Part shown: positions 1 to 7,078 of the stretch, in pieces
How positions within the stretch are numbered: position 1 is the stretch's first letter
How the letters are laid out: every line of letters starts with the position of its first letter
Origin: Phytoactinopolyspora endophytica
GTDB lineage: Bacteria > Actinomycetota > Actinomycetes > Jiangellales > Jiangellaceae
Assembly: GCF_004138495.1 (NCBI RefSeq)
Contig: NZ_ML142849.1
Location: 322,355 to 338,259, forward strand
Length of the DNA: 15,905 nucleotides
Direction of reading: 5' to 3'
Program-made: the position numbers and the translations under genes
The notes under the pieces: generated by a model
Database searches by the model: none
What the model was told of the DNA's origin: nothing
What the model saw: only the letters and a program-made list of their open reading frames with translations

Positions 1-426
1 GTGCACGACGCCGCGCACGCGAGGCCGACCACCGGGCGGTTCGCCGCGTGCGTCGACGGCGCCTGGCCGGGCGATCTCGAGCTCGACGTGAGCGCCGACG
101 GCGGGACGGTCCGCTCGCCGTCGGACGACTGGTCGCTGGACCTCGTGTGCGGCACCCCGACGCCGCAGGCGTTCGGCCCGACGGCGCGGCCCGCCGTCGT
201 CACCGCGGGCTGGCCGGCGCCGCGCACGCTCGACGTCGTGTGCTGGGTCGTCGACGACGAGCTCGCGGTCGTCCGCCTGCGCCTGCACGTCGGCCCGGAC
301 GGCACCGTGACCGCACGGGGCCAGGGCTTCGGGGAGACGTTCGACCCCCGGTGGACCTTCTGCGGCGCCTATCGCACCGGTCACTCCTCAGCCGCGCTCG
401 GCCTCGCGGTGGGCGGCTCAGCATGA
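1..426 (+). CDS. C-terminal part of an unrecognised protein (5'-partial), with a replaced C-terminus
   Basis: The frame is open from the first base and the GTG at position 1 is probably internal, so the gene is likely cut by the window edge. The visible 141 residues read like a beta-rich C-terminal domain, with alternating hydrophobic and Asp/Gly-rich turns and the motif FDPRWTFCGAYRT near the end. It loosely resembles the C-terminal beta domain of actinobacterial serine hydrolases, but I do not recognise the family and assign no function. Codon third positions are almost all G or C, more strictly than in the following GH95 gene. The last 15 residues (GHSSAALGLAVGGSA) appear to be new sequence. 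The segment WTFCGAYRT recurs at 2835-2861, followed by a different ending, which suggests that an insertion displaced the native 3' end. Its stop overlaps the GH95 start (ATGA). Confidence 0.6.
   Translation: MHDAAHARPTTGRFAACVDGAWPGDLELDVSADGGTVRSPSDDWSLDLVCGTPTPQAFGPTARPAVVTAGWPAPRTLDVVCWVVDDELAVVRLRLHVGPDGTVTARGQGFGETFDPRWTFCGAYRTGHSSAALGLAVGGSA
351..378 (+). repeat. 28-bp direct repeat, copy 1 (flanks the GH95 insertion)
   Basis: Bases 351-378 match 2834-2861 at 26 of 28 positions; the shared core is CTTCTGCGGCGCCTA. The match stops abruptly on both sides. In this copy it encodes WTFCGAYRT of the upstream gene. Confidence 0.85.
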
Positions 427-2837
427 GTCACCTTCTCTGGTCTCGCGAGCACGCCCGGACCTGGACCGAGGCCCTCCCTCTAGGCAACGGAAGCCTCGGT
501 GCGATGGTGTTCGGGCGCCCCGGTCAGGAGCTGATCCAGATCAACCACGAGACCGCGTGGTCGGGATCTCCGGCGAGTAACACGCGTGAACCACGAGTGT
601 CCGCCCCGGCGGCCGCCGAGGCACTTGGCGACGCCCGCCGCGCCCTGCGCGCCGGCGACTTTGCCGAGGCGGAGCAACGGCTCAAGACAGTTCAGCACCG
701 TTTCGCGCAGACCTACCTCCCCCTCGCCGACCTCCGGCTCGACATCCAGCTCCCGGCCATCGGCGCTCATATTCCCGCTGTCGAAGTACGCCGCGAACTC
801 GACCTGCGCAGCGCGAGCCACACGCTGACCTACCAGCTACACGAGGCCACCGTCCGGATCCGGACCTTTGTCTCCCGGCCGGATCAGGTTCTGGCGATCT
901 GTGTGGACTGCGACCCCGCGCAGCCGCTGCGTGTCCGAGCGGGGCTGGCCTCGCAGCTGCGCACTGTCGCCGCTCCGGCTGCTTCCGGGCACGCAGAGTT
1001 GTGCGTGGCGATGCCATCCGACATCTGCCGCCATCCCGGCACCCGCGAATCCGTCATCGAATACGACGAGCGCGCCGGACATTCCCTGCGTGGGGCGGTT
1101 GTCATGCGGCCCCTCCCACCACACGCCGACCGAGCCGGTCAACAGCCGCACGTCGATGCAGACCGGTCGGCGGACTCGATCACCGTCGACGGGCTCGGTT
1201 CGATCGCCCTGATTCTGGCAGCGTCGACGACATTCGCCGGCATTGGCGTGCCACCAACCGGCGACGAGGACGACGCCGCTCAGCAGGCGCGGGCAACGCT
1301 CGCCGCCGTGGCCACTACTCCGTTCGACGAGCTGTCACGTCGGCACGTGGCAGACCACCGTCTGATCTACGACCGGACCGAGATCGATCTCGGCGGTTCT
1401 CTTCACCACACCGAAGTGGGTACTCCGCCGCACGAGCGGCTGCTCGACGCGGGTGCGCGACCCGGCGGGGTGCTCGAGCACGCTCCCGATCTGGTTTCGC
1501 TGCTCTTCCACTACGGGCGCTACCTGTTGATCACGAGCTCGCACGGCGCCCGGCTGCCGGCGAACCTGCAAGGCCTCTGGAACGCCCAGCTGCTGCCGCC
1601 GTGGAGTTCCAAGTACACGACCAACATCAATCTGGAGATGAACTACTGGGGCGCAGAGACCGCCAACCTCGCCGAATGCTCCGAACCACTGTTCGACCTG
1701 CTCGAGGCGCTGTCCCGCACAGGCAGTCAGGTAGCCAGGGACCTGTACCAGGCCCGCGGTTGGGTGGCCCACCACAACACCGACGCCTGGGCATACGCAC
1801 AACCCGAAGGGCTTGGGCTCCATCCCCCGCGCTGGAGCTTCTGGCCGATGGCCGGGCCGTGGTTGCTGCGTCACATGATAGAGCGCATCGAGTTCGGCAC
1901 CGACGCAGACGCCGTCGCTCGGCGGGCCTGGCCACTCGTCCGCTCGGCCGCGGAGTTCTACCTGGACTGGGTCGAGGAGGTGGACGGTCAGATCGCCACG
2001 CTCCCGTCGACGTCGCCGGAGAATGACTTCCTCGCCGCTGACGGCCAGTACTCGGCCGGCATCTCCTCGACGATGGATCTCTCTCTGATCGCTGAGCTGT
2101 TCCGGTCGCTGGACCTGCTGGCGCGACGTCTCGGCGAGTGCTCAGATCCCGTCGTAGAGACGGCACGCGAAATCGCCGATCGGATTCCCGGTCCTTCCGT
2201 CGGCGTCGGCGGCATGATCAAGGAGTGGGCCGACGACCCGCCCCAGGCGTCCCAGGGGCACCGGCACCTTTCCCACCTGTACTTCGCATTCCCCGGCCGC
2301 ACGCCGACGGATTCCGAGCTCCGCTCCGGGGTCAGCGCAAGCCTCGACGATCGCGGAGACGACTCGACCGGGTGGTCACTGATGTGGAAGATGGCCTTGC
2401 GGGCCCGGCTCGGGCAGCCGGAGAAGGTCGAGGACCTGTTGGAGCTGGTGTTCCGGCCTGCCGGCGACACCGAGACCGGCGAACGGGGCGGGCTATATCC
2501 GAACTTCTTCGCCGCACACCCTCCATTCCAGATCGACGGCAACCTCGGTTTCGTCGGGGCTCTTACCGAGGCCCTGCTGCACAGCCACGGCGAGACCATC
2601 GTGTTGCTCCCCAGCCTGCCTCTGCGGCTGCATACCGGATCCGTGCGTGGCCTGGTGGCCCGGCCGGGCGTCGAGGTCGACCTCGACTGGGCGTACGGAC
2701 GCCTGCAACGTGCGCGATTGCTGGCTAGGCAGGACTGCGACATCGTGATCGAGCACGACGGCGATCAGGTCGACTGCTCGCTGCGGGCCGGCACGCCGTG
2801 GACGTGGCGGCCGGACGGCGCCGTCCGCTCCTTGTAG
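423..2837 (+). CDS. GH95 family glycosidase (alpha-L-fucosidase / L-galactosidase type), cytoplasmic
   Basis: This 804-residue protein has the usual length and order of glycoside hydrolase family 95, whose members remove terminal alpha-L-fucose or alpha-L-galactose by an inverting mechanism. The N-terminal beta domain opens with LLWSREHARTWTEALPLGNG. The (alpha/alpha)6 catalytic domain carries TTNINLEMNYW, with Asn401 and Asn403 matching the asparagine pair of the B. bifidum enzyme. Glu533 in SPEN fits the general acid and Asp705 in FQIDGNLG the conserved aspartate. There is no signal peptide, so it should act on imported oligosaccharides, for example fucosylated or galactosylated pectin or xyloglucan side chains. 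The ATG overlaps the upstream stop (ATGA), which suggests translational coupling; the Shine-Dalgarno is weak (GGTGGG). Codon use is looser than upstream. The TAG stop lies inside the second copy of the 28-bp repeat. Substrate sugar is uncertain; the family call is firm. Confidence 0.93.
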   Translation: MSHLLWSREHARTWTEALPLGNGSLGAMVFGRPGQELIQINHETAWSGSPASNTREPRVSAPAAAEALGDARRALRAGDFAEAEQRLKTVQHRFAQTYLPLADLRLDIQLPAIGAHIPAVEVRRELDLRSASHTLTYQLHEATVRIRTFVSRPDQVLAICVDCDPAQPLRVRAGLASQLRTVAAPAASGHAELCVAMPSDICRHPGTRESVIEYDERAGHSLRGAVVMRPLPPHADRAGQQPHVDADRSADSITVDGLGSIALILAASTTFAGIGVPPTGDEDDAAQQARATLAAVATTPFDELSRRHVADHRLIYDRTEIDLGGSLHHTEVGTPPHERLLDAGARPGGVLEHAPDLVSLLFHYGRYLLITSSHGARLPANLQGLWNAQLLPPWSSKYTTNINLEMNYWGAETANLAECSEPLFDLLEALSRTGSQVARDLYQARGWVAHHNTDAWAYAQPEGLGLHPPRWSFWPMAGPWLLRHMIERIEFGTDADAVARRAWPLVRSAAEFYLDWVEEVDGQIATLPSTSPENDFLAADGQYSAGISSTMDLSLIAELFRSLDLLARRLGECSDPVVETAREIADRIPGPSVGVGGMIKEWADDPPQASQGHRHLSHLYFAFPGRTPTDSELRSGVSASLDDRGDDSTGWSLMWKMALRARLGQPEKVEDLLELVFRPAGDTETGERGGLYPNFFAAHPPFQIDGNLGFVGALTEALLHSHGETIVLLPSLPLRLHTGSVRGLVARPGVEVDLDWAYGRLQRARLLARQDCDIVIEHDGDQVDCSLRAGTPWTWRPDGAVRSL

Positions 2838-2861
2838 ACCTTCTGCGGCGCCTACCGCACC
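2834..2861 (+). repeat. 28-bp direct repeat, copy 2
   Basis: Second copy of the repeat at 351-378, with two mismatches. One mismatch turns the TGG (Trp) codon of copy 1 into the TAG that stops the GH95 gene. The other is silent (TAT/TAC, Tyr). Confidence 0.85.
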
Positions 2862-2894
2862 AGCGGCGGTTCCAAGCGCCAGGCACGGGGATGA
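2838..2894 (+). pseudogene. Orphan 3' end of the gene at 1-426, displaced beyond GH95
   Basis: Read in the frame of the repeat, this stretch encodes TFCGAYRTSGGSKRQARG and then a TGA at 2892-2894. The first eight residues equal those of the gene at 1-426 just before that gene's sequence changes. The simplest reading is that the older gene once ended WTFCGAYRTSGGSKRQARG, followed directly by the hairpin at 2891-2921, and that 379-2836 came in between. There is no start codon or ribosome site of its own, so it should not be translated except by readthrough of the GH95 TAG, with which it is in frame. Confidence 0.6.
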
Positions 2895-2921
2895 AGGACC
2901 GGTGGGTCACCGATCCTTCAT
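2891..2921. terminator. Bidirectional hairpin terminator between GH95 and PL1
   Basis: ATGAAGGACCGGTG (2891-2904) pairs with 2908-2921 at 13 of 14 positions around a 3-base loop; the only mismatch is 2899/2913. It lies between two convergent genes, so it can serve both strands. No T-run follows, as is common for high-GC actinobacterial terminators. The orphan stop codon at 2892-2894 lies in its left arm, so it may originally have belonged to the gene at 1-426. Confidence 0.75.
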
Positions 2922-2937
2922 CGTCCCGACCGGTGGT

Positions 2938-4257
2938 TCACCTCACGTCGGAACCCGGACGGACTGCGCGCAGCTTGCCGGCGCCCGCGCCGGAGCGGAC
3001 GAGCCCCGGCACAGCGCGGGTCGGGTGGATAGTGCCGTGCAGTTCCGGCTCCCAGCCGACGTCGCTGGCGAGGTCAGGTTCGTTGGCGTCGTTGAAGGCG
3101 GCAAGCACGTCCGTGTCACGACCGTTGACCACAGTGCCGGACTCGTGGATCGCGGTCCCACCCCACTGATGAATGATGCGGTCGGACGTGATGCCGTCGG
3201 AAAGCCGGAAGAAGTTGTTCTCCGCATAGATCGCCGACTCGACGCCTACACCCCACGAGTAGCCGTACGGGTAGTCCGAGTCCGCCTCATGCGTGTACAG
3301 GTTGTTGTAGACGTGCACCTGCCCGTAGCGGACCCGCGGAGCGCGCTGAGTCAGGTTGACCAGGTGGTTGTGGTGCAGGGTGATCCGCAATTTGCCCCGG
3401 TCTTCGGGCCGGTTGTCGCCGTTGCCCCAGAGCAACGACTTGTCGTGATCGGCAAGGACACTCCAGGAGACGGTGACCAGGTCGCTCTCCCGGGCGATGT
3501 CCAGCAAGCCGTCGTGCCGGTCGTAGATCGCACCCAGGTAGTGCGGTTCGTCGCTGTCCACGGTATCCCCGTTGGTGAGGGTGACGTGGTCTATCCAGAC
3601 ATGCGTGGACCTGGAGATCTCGATGTTGTCGTACTGCGCGTCCCAGTCGCTGCCTCGCCACTGCGGGAAGCAGTCGTAAGCGTCGTGGATCCCCAGGTTG
3701 CGGATGATCACGTTGTCGACGCTCTCCAGCCGGAAGGCCGCGTTCGTCACGGACGCGGAACCTAGGCCGATCACGGTCGTGTTAGACCCGATCTCGACCC
3801 GGATGTGTCCAGCATGGCTATTCGCAGACCGCCGCCGCGCGTCTTCCAGCGGACCCTCGGCCCGACCGTCCCAATGCACGGGGTCGTAGGCCTCGAGGTA
3901 GGCGTCAAAGTCATAGTCCGGATCGTTGAAGTCGTTGCAGGCAAGCGCATTCCCCTCGTCGTCGGTCATCGCATCGATGTCGCCCTCGACGTAGACGATC
4001 TTCGGATGATCGCCCTGAACTGCTTCCCTGAGTTCGGCCTGCGTCCGCACGGTGTAGACGTGCTCGGACGCCGCCTCCGCGCCCCCGGTGGTGCCGCCCT
4101 CGGCGGCCGCCCACCCGTCGTCCGGCGCGAGCACCTCCCGTCCGCGATCGCGATCGCCCGACCGTTCCGCGTCGGTCGAGCCGTGGGACGCACCCGACAC
4201 GGTCAGGCTCCCAGCGACGAGCAGGCCCACCGCCGACACCATTGTCAGCTTTCTCAT
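2938..4257 (-). CDS. Secreted pectate lyase, polysaccharide lyase family 1
   Basis: This protein of about 439 residues should cleave de-esterified homogalacturonan by beta-elimination outside the cell, supplying oligogalacturonides to the importer of the same operon. It starts with a signal peptide (MRKLTMVSAVGLLVAGSLTVSG, ending near residue 24), then a Ser/Asp-rich linker and the parallel beta-helix. Family signatures are VWIDH (about residues 220-224), an Asp-rich region expected to bind calcium, and LTQRAPRVRYG (about 303-312), where the first Arg of RxPxxR matches the catalytic arginine of Pel enzymes. An in-frame ATG two codons earlier (4263) lies only 2 bases from AGGAGG, whereas 4257 has an 8-base gap, so 4257 is preferred. 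It is the last gene of the minus-strand operon, 76 bases after the permease, and a degenerate operator-like site (4281-4293) sits just upstream. Confidence 0.93.
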   Translation of the reverse strand: MRKLTMVSAVGLLVAGSLTVSGASHGSTDAERSGDRDRGREVLAPDDGWAAAEGGTTGGAEAASEHVYTVRTQAELREAVQGDHPKIVYVEGDIDAMTDDEGNALACNDFNDPDYDFDAYLEAYDPVHWDGRAEGPLEDARRRSANSHAGHIRVEIGSNTTVIGLGSASVTNAAFRLESVDNVIIRNLGIHDAYDCFPQWRGSDWDAQYDNIEISRSTHVWIDHVTLTNGDTVDSDEPHYLGAIYDRHDGLLDIARESDLVTVSWSVLADHDKSLLWGNGDNRPEDRGKLRITLHHNHLVNLTQRAPRVRYGQVHVYNNLYTHEADSDYPYGYSWGVGVESAIYAENNFFRLSDGITSDRIIHQWGGTAIHESGTVVNGRDTDVLAAFNDANEPDLASDVGWEPELHGTIHPTRAVPGLVRSGAGAGKLRAVRPGSDVR

Positions 4258-4264
4258 CCGCATG

Positions 4265-4272
4265 TCCTCCTT
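4265..4272 (-). promoter_or_regulatory. Ribosome binding site of the pectate lyase gene
   Basis: AAGGAGGA on the minus strand is the best Shine-Dalgarno match among the genes examined here. Its distance decides for the ATG at 4257 over the one at 4263. Confidence 0.75.
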
Positions 4273-4280
4273 GCGATAGT

Positions 4281-4293
4281 GGGGAATGGTTCC
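4281..4293. promoter_or_regulatory. Degenerate operator-like site upstream of the pectate lyase
   Basis: GGGGAATGGTTCC equals the left and right parts of the operator at 10567-10582 (GGGGAATCGGTTCCCC) with one central C missing. It lies 23 bases upstream of the PL1 start. It could be a weak extra site for the same LacI-type regulator, or chance; the shorter spacing argues for caution. Confidence 0.3.
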
Positions 4294-4333
4294 GTCCGGA
4301 CACAGCTCGCCCGGCCGGCGTATGCAGCCCCGC

Positions 4334-5254
4334 TCACCCCTTAACCGAGCCGAGCAGCGCGCCCTTGACGAAGTAGCGCTGGATGAACGGGTAGAGCAGC
4401 AGCATCGGCAGTGTGGCGACGACGATCACCGCCATCCTGACCGACTGTGCGGGCGGGACGATGTCGACGACGTTCGCGTCCGCGTTCAACCCGCTGGACA
4501 CGATGACGATCTGGCGCAGCAGCACCTGGATCGGCCACTTCTCCGAGTCGTTGATGTAGAGGATGGCGTGCTGGTACGTGTTCCAGTACGCCACGGCGTA
4601 GAACAGGCCGATCGTGGCGATCGACGCCGTCGACAGGGGCAGGACGATGCGCCAGAACACGCCGAAGTCGGAGCAGCCGTCGATCCGGGCGGCCTCCTCC
4701 AGGCTGTCCGGGATGCCCTGGAAGAAGTTGCGCATGATGACGAAGTTGAACGCATTGATCGACACAGGCAGGATCAGCGCCCACAGCGAGTCGATCAGCC
4801 CCACCGCATCGACGACGAGGAACGTGGGGATCATGCCGCCGCTGAACAACATCGTGAAGATGACGAGGAAGTTGAGCACCCGCCGCCCGGGCAGGCCGGG
4901 CTTCGACAGCCCGTAGGCCATGAGCGAGGTCAGGACCAGGCTGATGAAGGTGCCGACGGCGGTGACGAAGACCGAGACTCCCATGGCCCGGGCGATCGTC
5001 GGCGTGGAGAAGATGTACCTGTACGCGTCCGTCGAGAACGTCTCCGGGATGATGATGAACGCCCGGCTCGTCAGCTCACCCGGCGTGGCGAACGAGCTCC
5101 CGATGACGTTGAGGAACGGCAGCAGGCAGATCAGGGTGAACCCGCCGAGCACGATGGCGTTGATCACGTGGAACACCCTGCGTCCCGCCGTGGTGCGGCT
5201 GCGGCGGCCGCGGCTGATCCGCGCAGGGCCGCGGGCCGTGGCGTTCGTGCTCAT
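4334..5254 (-). CDS. Carbohydrate ABC transporter permease, LplC/YtcP type
   Basis: This 306-residue inner-membrane protein is one of the two permeases of a CUT1 sugar importer. About six hydrophobic segments are visible, starting near residues 30-55 (VINAIVLGGFTLICLLPFLNVIG). The cytoplasmic EAA loop that contacts the ATPase reads EEAARIDG at 186-193, followed by FWRIVLPLS. The ending YFVKGALLGSVKG is typical of the LplC/YtcP group, which imports galacturonides, rhamnogalacturonides and other plant oligosaccharides. The ATG at 5254 has AGGAG seven bases upstream and overlaps the stop of the previous gene by four bases (ATGA). Its partner permease lies at 9301-10287, with four genes in between, an unusual spacing. 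No ATPase gene is in the window; a shared MsiK-type ATPase elsewhere is likely. Confidence 0.93.
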   Translation of the reverse strand: MSTNATARGPARISRGRRSRTTAGRRVFHVINAIVLGGFTLICLLPFLNVIGSSFATPGELTSRAFIIIPETFSTDAYRYIFSTPTIARAMGVSVFVTAVGTFISLVLTSLMAYGLSKPGLPGRRVLNFLVIFTMLFSGGMIPTFLVVDAVGLIDSLWALILPVSINAFNFVIMRNFFQGIPDSLEEAARIDGCSDFGVFWRIVLPLSTASIATIGLFYAVAYWNTYQHAILYINDSEKWPIQVLLRQIVIVSSGLNADANVVDIVPPAQSVRMAVIVVATLPMLLLYPFIQRYFVKGALLGSVKG

Positions 5255-5739
5255 TCGGGCGCTCCTATCGATTCGGGCTGCGGGATCTTCCGCACCGCGA
5301 ACATGCCCGCGGCGAGGAAGAACAGGAAGGCGACCGGATACAGGATCAGCTGGCTGCCGATCAGGCAGACCAGGCCTGCGGCGAGGAACCACCAGCCGGC
5401 GATACGTCGCCGGGGACGACGACGCGCGAGGAAGATCCCCACGGCGTTCGTGGCCAGGACACCCAGCAGGGTGAAACCGAACCACCCGGCCAGGGTCCGG
5501 GCGGCCCGGTACGCCTCGTCCCCCTGGGCGGCGTGGGCTGGGGCTCGAGGGTTCGCGACCTCGATCCCGGCGGACGTCATGGCCGGGTAGATGTCGGCGA
5601 GGAACGCCTGCTCGTCCGCACCGTTGACGACGACGGCGAACCCACCGAGGAAGAGCCCGGATAGCACTAAGCCGATGCAGGCGGCCACGATCTCGCCGGT
5701 CCGCCGCGGCGGCGCCTCGGTACGTGTCGTGCTACTCAC
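5251..5739 (-). CDS. Small membrane protein, DUF4064-like
   Basis: This 162-residue protein has one N-terminal membrane segment (about residues 17-38), a polar, probably extracytoplasmic stretch of about 45 residues, and three more hydrophobic segments (about 84-103, 113-127, 130-147). The pattern RTGEIVAACIGLVLSG at the start and AAGMFAVRKIP near the end resembles DUF4064, a family of unknown function. The GTG start at 5739 lies inside the end of GH28 (8-base overlap), and its stop overlaps the permease start, so it is translationally locked between the two. An accessory role to the importer is inference from position only. Confidence 0.7.
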   Translation of the reverse strand: MSSTTRTEAPPRRTGEIVAACIGLVLSGLFLGGFAVVVNGADEQAFLADIYPAMTSAGIEVANPRAPAHAAQGDEAYRAARTLAGWFGFTLLGVLATNAVGIFLARRRPRRRIAGWWFLAAGLVCLIGSQLILYPVAFLFFLAAGMFAVRKIPQPESIGAPE

Positions 5740-7039
5740 GGCCCACCTTCACGTCGTGACCATTCACCCGCACGTCGTGGTAGCGCACGGCGTCGCCGTG
5801 CTCAAGCCGGATGCCGGGTTCGTTGCAGCCGTCGATCCGTACGCGGGAGAGGTCGAGGTTCCGGACATAACTGACCTGCAGGCCCGCCAGAGCGACGTCG
5901 TCGACGCCCGTCGCCATCGCCGGCTGCCCCGGCACCGCGTCGGCGGCGAACGAGACCGCGACGTCGTCCAGCGTGAGCTCCGCGACCGGTTGCTCCGGCA
6001 GGCCGGCGACGAAACCCACAGCGGCGTGCACGTTGCGAGCCGTGACGTGCGCGAGGTGGATCCGCCGGAACAGCGGCGTCGAGGCGTCTACCGGCTGCGG
6101 AGAGCGGTCGGTGACCACGGGTTCCTTTCCGCCGGGGCCACAGAAGTAGTACGCGTTCACCACCAGAGGGCACAGGACGCCGTCCATGATCACGTTCGTC
6201 ACCCGGACGTCCTCCACGACGCCGCCACGCCCGCGCCGCGACTTCAGCCGGATGCCGCGGTCGGTGCCCTGGAACACGCAGTCGCTCACGACGACGTTGC
6301 GCACGCCGCCGCTCATCTCCGAGCCGATGACCACGCCGCCGTGCCCGTGCACCATAGTGCAACCGGTGATCACGATGTTCTCGCAGGGCACCTTCTCGGG
6401 CGCCCGCTCGGTGCCGGCCTTGATGGCGATGCAGTCGTCGCCGACGTCGATGTGGCAGTCACTGATGCGCACGTTGCGGCACGACTCGGGGTTGATCCCG
6501 TCGGTGTTGGGTGAGTCCTCGGGGTTGACGATCCTGATGCCCGTGATCGTGACGTCGTCACACAGCAGGGGGTGCACGGTCCAGCTCGGTGAGTCGCGCA
6601 ACGTCACGTCGCGGATCGTCACCTGGCGACACTCATGCACGCCGATCAGGGTCGGCCGGGGGTACGCGAGCGCGCCACGATCGCTACGCAAGGCGTCCCA
6701 CCACGGCCGTCCCTGCCCGTCGATGGTGCCGAACCCAGTGATGGCGACGCCGGTCTCGCCGGCCGCGTAGAGACACGGCTGATGGGCCCGGGCGGCCGCA
6801 CCCTCCCAGCGCGCGTCGACAGCGGGATAGGCGTCGGGGTCGGAGACGAACCGCAGATGTGCGCCCGCCTCCAGGTGAAGCTCGACGTACGAACGCAGGC
6901 GTAGCCCACCGGTCGGGTACCGGCCTGAGGGCACGATGACGGTGCCGCCGCCCTCGTCTGCCGCCGCGTCGATCGCCGCCTGGATCGCCTTCGTGGAATC
7001 CGTGTCCGCCCGCGCGCCGAAATCTCGGATGTCCTGCAC
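5732..7039 (-). CDS. GH28 family polygalacturonase-type glycosidase, cytoplasmic
   Basis: This 435-residue enzyme belongs to glycoside hydrolase family 28 and should hydrolyse alpha-1,4 bonds between galacturonic acid units, or a related rhamnogalacturonan bond, with inversion. The N-terminus (QDIRDFGARADTDSTKAIQAA) is the pectate-lyase-superfamily opening. All four family signatures are present: NTD at 178-180 (Asp180), DD at 201-202, GHGG with His233, and RLK at 264-266. There is no signal peptide, so it probably trims imported oligogalacturonides from their ends. The start is GTG with AGGGAGA just upstream; the gap from the solute-binding protein gene is 39 bases. The 3' end overlaps the next gene by 8 bases. 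Exo action is inferred from location and context; a rhamnogalacturonase or xylogalacturonase is also possible. Confidence 0.93.
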   Translation of the reverse strand: MQDIRDFGARADTDSTKAIQAAIDAAADEGGGTVIVPSGRYPTGGLRLRSYVELHLEAGAHLRFVSDPDAYPAVDARWEGAAARAHQPCLYAAGETGVAITGFGTIDGQGRPWWDALRSDRGALAYPRPTLIGVHECRQVTIRDVTLRDSPSWTVHPLLCDDVTITGIRIVNPEDSPNTDGINPESCRNVRISDCHIDVGDDCIAIKAGTERAPEKVPCENIVITGCTMVHGHGGVVIGSEMSGGVRNVVVSDCVFQGTDRGIRLKSRRGRGGVVEDVRVTNVIMDGVLCPLVVNAYYFCGPGGKEPVVTDRSPQPVDASTPLFRRIHLAHVTARNVHAAVGFVAGLPEQPVAELTLDDVAVSFAADAVPGQPAMATGVDDVALAGLQVSYVRNLDLSRVRIDGCNEPGIRLEHGDAVRYHDVRVNGHDVKVGRE

Positions 7040-7078
7040 TGGGTCTCCCTCGGGTGCTCCGGTCCGATGCCCTTTCCG

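Noticed and set aside
48..422. Extension of the GH95 reading frame 125 codons upstream of ATG 423
   Set aside because: The extension is Arg-rich shadow translation of the gene at 1-426. Family similarity starts with LLWSREHARTWTEALPLGNG right after ATG 423.
351..2861. Interpreting the 28-bp repeats as attachment sites of an integrating element or transposon ends
   Set aside because: There is no integrase or transposase between them, no inverted ends are seen, and the repeat is coding sequence of the older gene. Insertion by recombination is simpler.
5255..5485. Upstream extension of the LplC-type permease frame to 5485
   Set aside because: It lies wholly within the DUF4064-like gene. ATG 5254 has AGGAG at the right distance and the typical N-terminus MSTNATARGP.
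4286..5590. Long plus-strand open frame opposite the permease and DUF4064-like genes
   Set aside because: It is an Asp/Arg/His-rich antisense shadow typical of high-GC DNA. The minus strand carries recognisable transporter motifs.
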